Shown in pieces: positions 6,764 through 9,485 of a stretch of 9,485 nucleotides of DNA. Source of the DNA: CAYUYH01 sp964449175 (GTDB lineage Bacteria > Planctomycetota > Phycisphaerae > SM23-33); NCBI GenBank assembly GCA_964449175.1, contig CAYUYH010000100.1:1-9485 (forward strand). The letters run 5' to 3'. The position numbers and the translations under genes were made by a program. Under the pieces are notes generated by a model. It had not been told where the DNA came from and did no database searches. It worked only from the letters and a program-made list of their open reading frames with translations. Each line of letters starts with the position of its first letter. Positions within the stretch are counted from its first letter, which is position 1.

Positions 6764-7903
6764 CTACGTCGCCAGCTTGACGAGTATCTCCAGGCCCTCG
6801 GCGAGCTTGTCGTCCGTGGTGGCGTAGGAGATGCGGAAGTGGGTGTCCCGCGTGGAGAAGACGTTGCCGGGGATGATCAGCACGTTGCTGGCGATGGCCT
6901 TGGCGACGAAGGCGGTGGCGTCGCCGCCGGGCGCGGGGCAGAAGGCGTAGAACGCCCCGCCCGGCTTGACCAGCCCCATCGCCGGGCCGAGGGCGTCGTA
7001 GACCATGTCGCGCTTTCGCTTGTACGCGGCCACCTCGGCTGACATGTCCGAGGCCAGTGCGGCCAGCCCGGCCTCCTGCGCCATCGACGGCGCGCAGACG
7101 AAGCTGTACTGCTGGAGCATGGTCATCTTCTCGATGATCGCCCGCGGGCCCGTGCACCAGCCCATCCGCCAGCCGGTCATCGCGTAGCTCTTGGAGAAGC
7201 CGCGCATCAGCAGCGTGTTGTCGTAGAGAGACACCATCGACACGTACGGCTGATCGTAGCAGAACAGGTTGTAGATCTCGTCGGAGATGACCAGCAGGTC
7301 GCGCCGCCCGGCCAGCTCGGCGATGTCGCGGAGTTCGGCGGCGCTGTAGACCGCGCCGGTCGGGTTGGCCGGGGAGTTAATGATCAGCAGCCGCGTGCGG
7401 TCGCCGATCGCGTCGGCCAGGCGGTTGATGTCCGGGCGGAAGTCGTCGTAGGTGCTCGCCGGCACGGGCACGCCGCCGCAGATTCTCACCAGGTGGGAGT
7501 ACATCACGAAGTACGGGTCGGTGAACACGACCTCGTCGCCGGGGTTGACCAGCGTCAGCAGCGCGAGCATCAACGCCCCGCTGACGCCGCTGGTGACCAG
7601 GTAACCGCGATCGCCAATCGCCTCGGCGCGGTAGGGGTCGCCCCAGCCGAACTCCTGGCGGCAGGCGCGGGCGATGGCCTCTCGCAGCTCGGCGGTGCCC
7701 TGGGTCTGCGTATACTTGTTCTTGCCGGCGCGGATCGCCTCGATGGCGGCGGCCTTGACCGGCTCTGGCACGTCGAAGTTGGGCTGGCCGATGGAGAGGT
7801 TGATGGGGTCGGCGAGCTTGGCCGCCAGGTCGAAGACCTTGCGTATGCCCGATGCGTCCATCAGTCGCATCCGCTCGGCGATGTTGTGGCTTTTCCTGGT
7901 CAT
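6764..7903 (-). CDS. PLP-dependent class I/II aminotransferase (aspartate aminotransferase-like), 379 aa
   Basis: A cytosolic fold-type I aminotransferase. The PLP lysine is K238 in GFSKSYAMTGWRMGW, R246 in the same segment contacts the phosphate, N180 lies in NSPANPTG, and D208 with Y211 (VISDEIYN) binds the cofactor. R357 in HFRISYAT is the conserved carboxylate-binding arginine. The N-terminus INLSIGQPNFDVPEPV (34-49) and YTQTQGTAELREAIA (64-78) match the AspC/PatA-like subgroup, as does the length. The amino-acid substrate is not fixed by these motifs, so no symbol is given. The ATG at 7901-7903 is preferred because the family homology starts there. Longer in-frame starts exist at 7948 (ATG) and 7954 (GTG), but the added residues are low in family-like character, and no clear Shine-Dalgarno sequence decides it. 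The stop is 30 bases from the GH43 start, so the two are probably co-transcribed. Confidence 0.93.
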   Translation of the reverse strand: MTRKSHNIAERMRLMDASGIRKVFDLAAKLADPINLSIGQPNFDVPEPVKAAAIEAIRAGKNKYTQTQGTAELREAIARACRQEFGWGDPYRAEAIGDRGYLVTSGVSGALMLALLTLVNPGDEVVFTDPYFVMYSHLVRICGGVPVPASTYDDFRPDINRLADAIGDRTRLLIINSPANPTGAVYSAAELRDIAELAGRRDLLVISDEIYNLFCYDQPYVSMVSLYDNTLLMRGFSKSYAMTGWRMGWCTGPRAIIEKMTMLQQYSFVCAPSMAQEAGLAALASDMSAEVAAYKRKRDMVYDALGPAMGLVKPGGAFYAFCPAPGGDATAFVAKAIASNVLIIPGNVFSTRDTHFRISYATTDDKLAEGLEILVKLAT

Positions 7904-7912
7904 GACGGCTTG

Positions 7913-7930
7913 GCCGGGCGCGAGCCCGGC
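7913..7930. repeat. GC stem-loop just upstream of the aminotransferase start
   Basis: GCCGGGC (7913-7919) and GCCCGGC (7924-7930) form a perfect 7-bp inverted repeat around a 4-base loop, ten bases ahead of the preferred ATG at 7903. A second stem, CCGCCG/CGGCGG at 7961-7966 and 7971-7976, lies further up. In the mRNA these would fold close to where ribosomes bind. They could be translation control or chance GC pairing. There is no T-tract. Confidence 0.4.
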
Positions 7931-8050
7931 GCAGCGAGGTCGGCGCATCTGCACTTCTGCCCGCCGGCTCCGGCGGCTGGGCTGGATGCCCTTGCCATTG
8001 TGCCGCCAGTGCAGGCGGGCAGCGATGTGTCGCTGGCACCGGCCTCGGCG

Positions 8051-8386
8051 CTACTTCTTCTTGCCTTCCGCCCTGGCGCCGGCGGCCTTGGCAGGAGCGG
8101 CCTTGGGACTGGCGGCCTTGGCGGGGGCAGCCTTGGCGGCCTCGCCCGCGGCAGCCTCGCCGGCAGCGTCGGCCTCGCCGGCGGGGGCCTCTTCGGCGGC
8201 GGCCTTCTTGGTCTTGGTGCCGGCCTTGGAATGCCTTACGCGCACCTTCGGCAGGGCGAAGGGGCTATCGGTGTCCGGGTCGAACTTGCCCTCGTCAATC
8301 AGCCGGGCCACTCGCTCCGCCCTCGTGAGCACGCTGCGCTGGCGAGTCAGCCCGCCGTGAGTCTTCAGTGTCCTGTCCATCGACAT
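8051..8386 (-). CDS. PVC-type small basic protein with Ala/Lys-rich histone H1-like tail, 111 aa
   Basis: The N-terminal half (about 1-54) matches from memory the small, strongly basic protein family of Planctomycetes, Verrucomicrobia and Chlamydiae: MSMDRTLK at the start, then VLTRAERVARLIDEGKF (19-35) and ALPKVRVRHSKAG (44-56). In that family it is thought to be ribosome associated, which is not proven. The other half (about 57-111) is a low-complexity tail without hydrophobic residues. It has an acidic Ala/Gly/Glu section (62-84), followed by repeats of the KAAPAKAA type (85-102) and a final KKK, as in histone H1-like and nucleoid-binding proteins. The ATG has GGAG nine bases upstream. It is 47 bases downstream of the SPOR-like gene, probably on the same transcript. 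The family link is from recognition of the N-terminus and could be checked with a profile search. The tail function is inference. Confidence 0.85.
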   Translation of the reverse strand: MSMDRTLKTHGGLTRQRSVLTRAERVARLIDEGKFDPDTDSPFALPKVRVRHSKAGTKTKKAAAEEAPAGEADAAGEAAAGEAAKAAPAKAASPKAAPAKAAGARAEGKKK

Positions 8387-8402
8387 AGAGTCTTACTCCG
8401 CC

Positions 8403-8420
8403 GCGGGCGAGTGAGCCCGC
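8403..8420. repeat. GC stem-loop between the SPOR-like and small basic protein genes
   Basis: GCGGGC (8403-8408) and GCCCGC (8415-8420) pair perfectly around the loop GAGTGA. It lies between the stop at 8434 and the start at 8386 on the minus strand. No T-tract follows, so it may be a processing or mRNA-stabilising structure, or simple GC pairing. Confidence 0.35.
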
Positions 8421-8433
8421 AATATCCGCGTTG

Positions 8434-9321
8434 TCACCACTTCACAAACCAGCCATCCTTGCCCTGGCTGAAGTTGTATCGGCCGCCTTGGGCCATGTAG
8501 CTCCTGCCGAGGACCTCGATGGTGTGCACGTAGCTCTTGGCCTCGTCGTTGCTGGGCGAGTCGAACCCGGTCAGCGACAGCACGATGTACTGGGTGGGTT
8601 GGTCTTGAAACTCGTTTATCGTGACGCGCTCGCCCTTGCTCCTCAGGAATTCCGCTATGCGCCTGGCGTCGCGCAGGTGCTCGTTCGTCATGCCGCGCAG
8701 GCCCTGGATCACCAGGTAGTACATGCCCTTCACTCGCTCAGGCTCGGCTGCCATCGTCCGGTCGGCGCCGGCTGCTGGCCCGGGGGCGTTTCCACCGGCC
8801 GTCGGCGTCGGCGCCTGGGCTCGGTCGGCTGCCGGCTTCCGGCCGAACTCCGCTGCTGCCGGGACGGCGTTTCTGTCGCCCTCCGTTGCCGCCGGCGCGC
8901 CATCGCGAGGCGACCACGCCAGCTTGCCCAGCACGAACACGCCCGCCAGCACGACGATCAGCGCCACGCCTATCGCGATGCAGTGCCGCTGCGTCAGCGA
9001 GACGCGAAGCCTGTTGCCCTGCTTGGCCACCGGCCTTTCCGCCAGCCTGCGAGCCGCCGGCACGGGAGGCAGCGGCACACGAGGCGGCACACGCGGCGCC
9101 GCTGCCGGCTTGGGCGGCGCCACGGCGGCGGAGTCCACCGGCTCGGCGGCAGGGGCGGGCGCCTTCTTGGCCGGCGCCGGCGCGTAGCTGCCCTGGCCGG
9201 GCGGAGGAGTCTTGTCCTTGCCCTCCATCCACTGCGGAACCGTGAATATGTCGGTGCGGCCTTTGGCCCGGTCTCTGTCGATCACCTCGAACAGGGCCAG
9301 CGAGTTCTTCTTCTTGCCCAC
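8434..9321 (-). CDS. Single-pass membrane protein with SPOR-like C-terminal domain, 295 aa
   Basis: A type II (N-in) membrane protein. A basic N-terminus (MGKKKNSLALFEVIDRD) is followed by a Pro/Ala/Lys-rich linker (about 39-100) and one hydrophobic segment at 114-132 preceded by R112, then a second Ala/Pro/Gly-rich linker (about 138-195). The C-terminal 100 residues (196-295) show a beta-alpha-beta-beta-like pattern: GMYYLVIQGL, an amphipathic helix EHLRDARRIAEFLRSKGE, then TQYIVLSLTGF and a helix. This recalls SPOR-type peptidoglycan-binding domains, which bind denuded glycan strands at division sites, but the match is by fold pattern, not by a secure motif. The start is GTG (9319-9321), supported by GAGGAG (9329-9334) seven bases upstream, and no in-frame ATG is nearby. 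Its own promoter is at 9379-9407. It is the first gene of the right-hand minus-strand block. Confidence 0.85.
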   Translation of the reverse strand: MGKKKNSLALFEVIDRDRAKGRTDIFTVPQWMEGKDKTPPPGQGSYAPAPAKKAPAPAAEPVDSAAVAPPKPAAAPRVPPRVPLPPVPAARRLAERPVAKQGNRLRVSLTQRHCIAIGVALIVVLAGVFVLGKLAWSPRDGAPAATEGDRNAVPAAAEFGRKPAADRAQAPTPTAGGNAPGPAAGADRTMAAEPERVKGMYYLVIQGLRGMTNEHLRDARRIAEFLRSKGERVTINEFQDQPTQYIVLSLTGFDSPSNDEAKSYVHTIEVLGRSYMAQGGRYNFSQGKDGWFVKW

Positions 9322-9328
9322 TTGTATG

Positions 9329-9334
9329 CTCCTC
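9329..9334 (-). promoter_or_regulatory. Ribosome binding site that fixes the GTG start of the SPOR-like gene
   Basis: GAGGAG lies seven bases upstream of GTG at 9319-9321 on the minus strand. This strong site is the main reason for choosing this non-ATG start. Confidence 0.75.
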
Positions 9335-9374
9335 GCCCGCTGGGCAAATGCGCAAACCCACCCCCAGGCAAGTA

Positions 9375-9395
9375 CGGAATGCTACAGGCATTCCG
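9375..9395. promoter_or_regulatory. 21-bp palindrome overlapping the -10 box of the SPOR-like gene promoter, probable operator
   Basis: CGGAATGC (9375-9382) and GCATTCCG (9388-9395) are a perfect 8+8 bp inverted repeat around TACAG. On the minus strand it covers the -10 box and part of the -10/-35 spacer, so a dimeric repressor here would block RNA polymerase. As RNA it would hardly be transcribed, since transcription should start about 9372, which argues for a DNA-level site. Confidence 0.5.
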
Positions 9396-9407
9396 CCTGC
9401 GTGTCAA
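9379..9407 (-). promoter_or_regulatory. Strong sigma70-type promoter of the SPOR-like gene
   Basis: Minus-strand TTGACA (9402-9407), a perfect consensus, is followed after exactly 17 bases by TAGCAT (9379-9384), four of six. The start near 9372 gives a leader of about 50 bases to the GTG at 9321. The Shine-Dalgarno GAGGAG at 9329-9334 is inside that leader. It is the best promoter in the window. Confidence 0.6.
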
Positions 9408-9485
9408 GGCCCGCGTGCCGCCCGTGGCCCCGGGGGTGCGTGTCTCGATTGTGGCGGTCATGCGACGGATTGCCAGTGGGTGTCC

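Noticed and set aside
8081..8220. Short near-repeats of GCCTTGGC type, as possible tandem DNA repeats
   Set aside because: They are explained by repeated Ala-Lys codons in the tail of the small basic protein, with no regular unit length.
7493..8500. Plus-strand open frame of 335 codons with a Gly/Leu-rich repeat region
   Set aside because: The repeats are the reverse of the Ala/Lys tail codons of the small basic protein, and the rest is antisense to the aminotransferase.
9460..9485. ATG on the plus strand beginning MRRIASGC, perhaps a divergent gene or lipoprotein start
   Set aside because: Only eight codons are visible before the window ends and there is no good ribosome binding site, so it cannot be supported.
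9322..9485. Minus-strand frame open through the upstream region
   Set aside because: The frame shows no motif and is crossed by a strong promoter and ribosome site for the SPOR-like gene, so the region is better read as non-coding upstream DNA.

Overview
The window is a GC-rich stretch of bacterial chromosome carrying nine protein genes and no RNA genes, mobile elements or CRISPR. The gene set suggests a member of the PVC superphylum, most likely a planctomycete of the Phycisphaerae type. The reasons are a small basic protein of the kind seen in planctomycetes, Verrucomicrobia and Chlamydiae, a one-off prepilin-like protein with a degenerate H-X9-DG tail, GC-rich synonymous positions, and a sugar-degrading GH43 enzyme beside a Gfo/Idh-type oxidoreductase. 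This placement is inferred from gene content and no marker gene was analysed.

Left block, minus strand, about 1-1992. A KDPG/KHG-type aldolase, an unrecognised polytopic membrane protein and the N-terminal half of purC (cut by the window edge) run in the same direction with gaps of 28 and 51 bases. They are probably co-transcribed at least in part. The aldolase is divergent from the next block across a 169-base intergenic region. That region holds a strong imperfect GC hairpin (2041-2079), a sigma70-like promoter for the rightward genes and a small palindrome over the expected start of transcription.

Middle block, plus strand, 2162-3907. A prepilin-like protein is followed after 39 bases by surE, a nucleoside monophosphate phosphatase. 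A perfect GC stem-loop at 3938-3956 separates surE from the convergent genes to its right and probably ends transcription from one or both sides.

Right block, minus strand, 9321 down to 3993. In order of transcription it encodes a membrane-anchored SPOR-like protein, the small basic protein with a long Ala/Lys-rich tail, a class I/II aminotransferase, a GH43 glycosidase and a Gfo/Idh/MocA oxidoreductase. Gaps are 47, 147, 30 and 65 bases. The first gene has a very good promoter (TTGACA-N17-TAGCAT) whose -10 lies inside a perfect 8+8 bp inverted repeat, so it may be repressor controlled. The oxidoreductase has a second probable promoter of its own. GH43, the oxidoreductase and the aldolase suggest catabolism of plant or algal pentose or uronate sugars. 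purC, surE and the aminotransferase are nucleotide and amino-acid metabolism genes.

No clearly new multi-gene system is visible. The items most worth a second look are the histone H1-like tail on the small basic protein, the palindrome-controlled promoter of the SPOR-like gene, and the orphan membrane protein with a CxxC motif next to purC.
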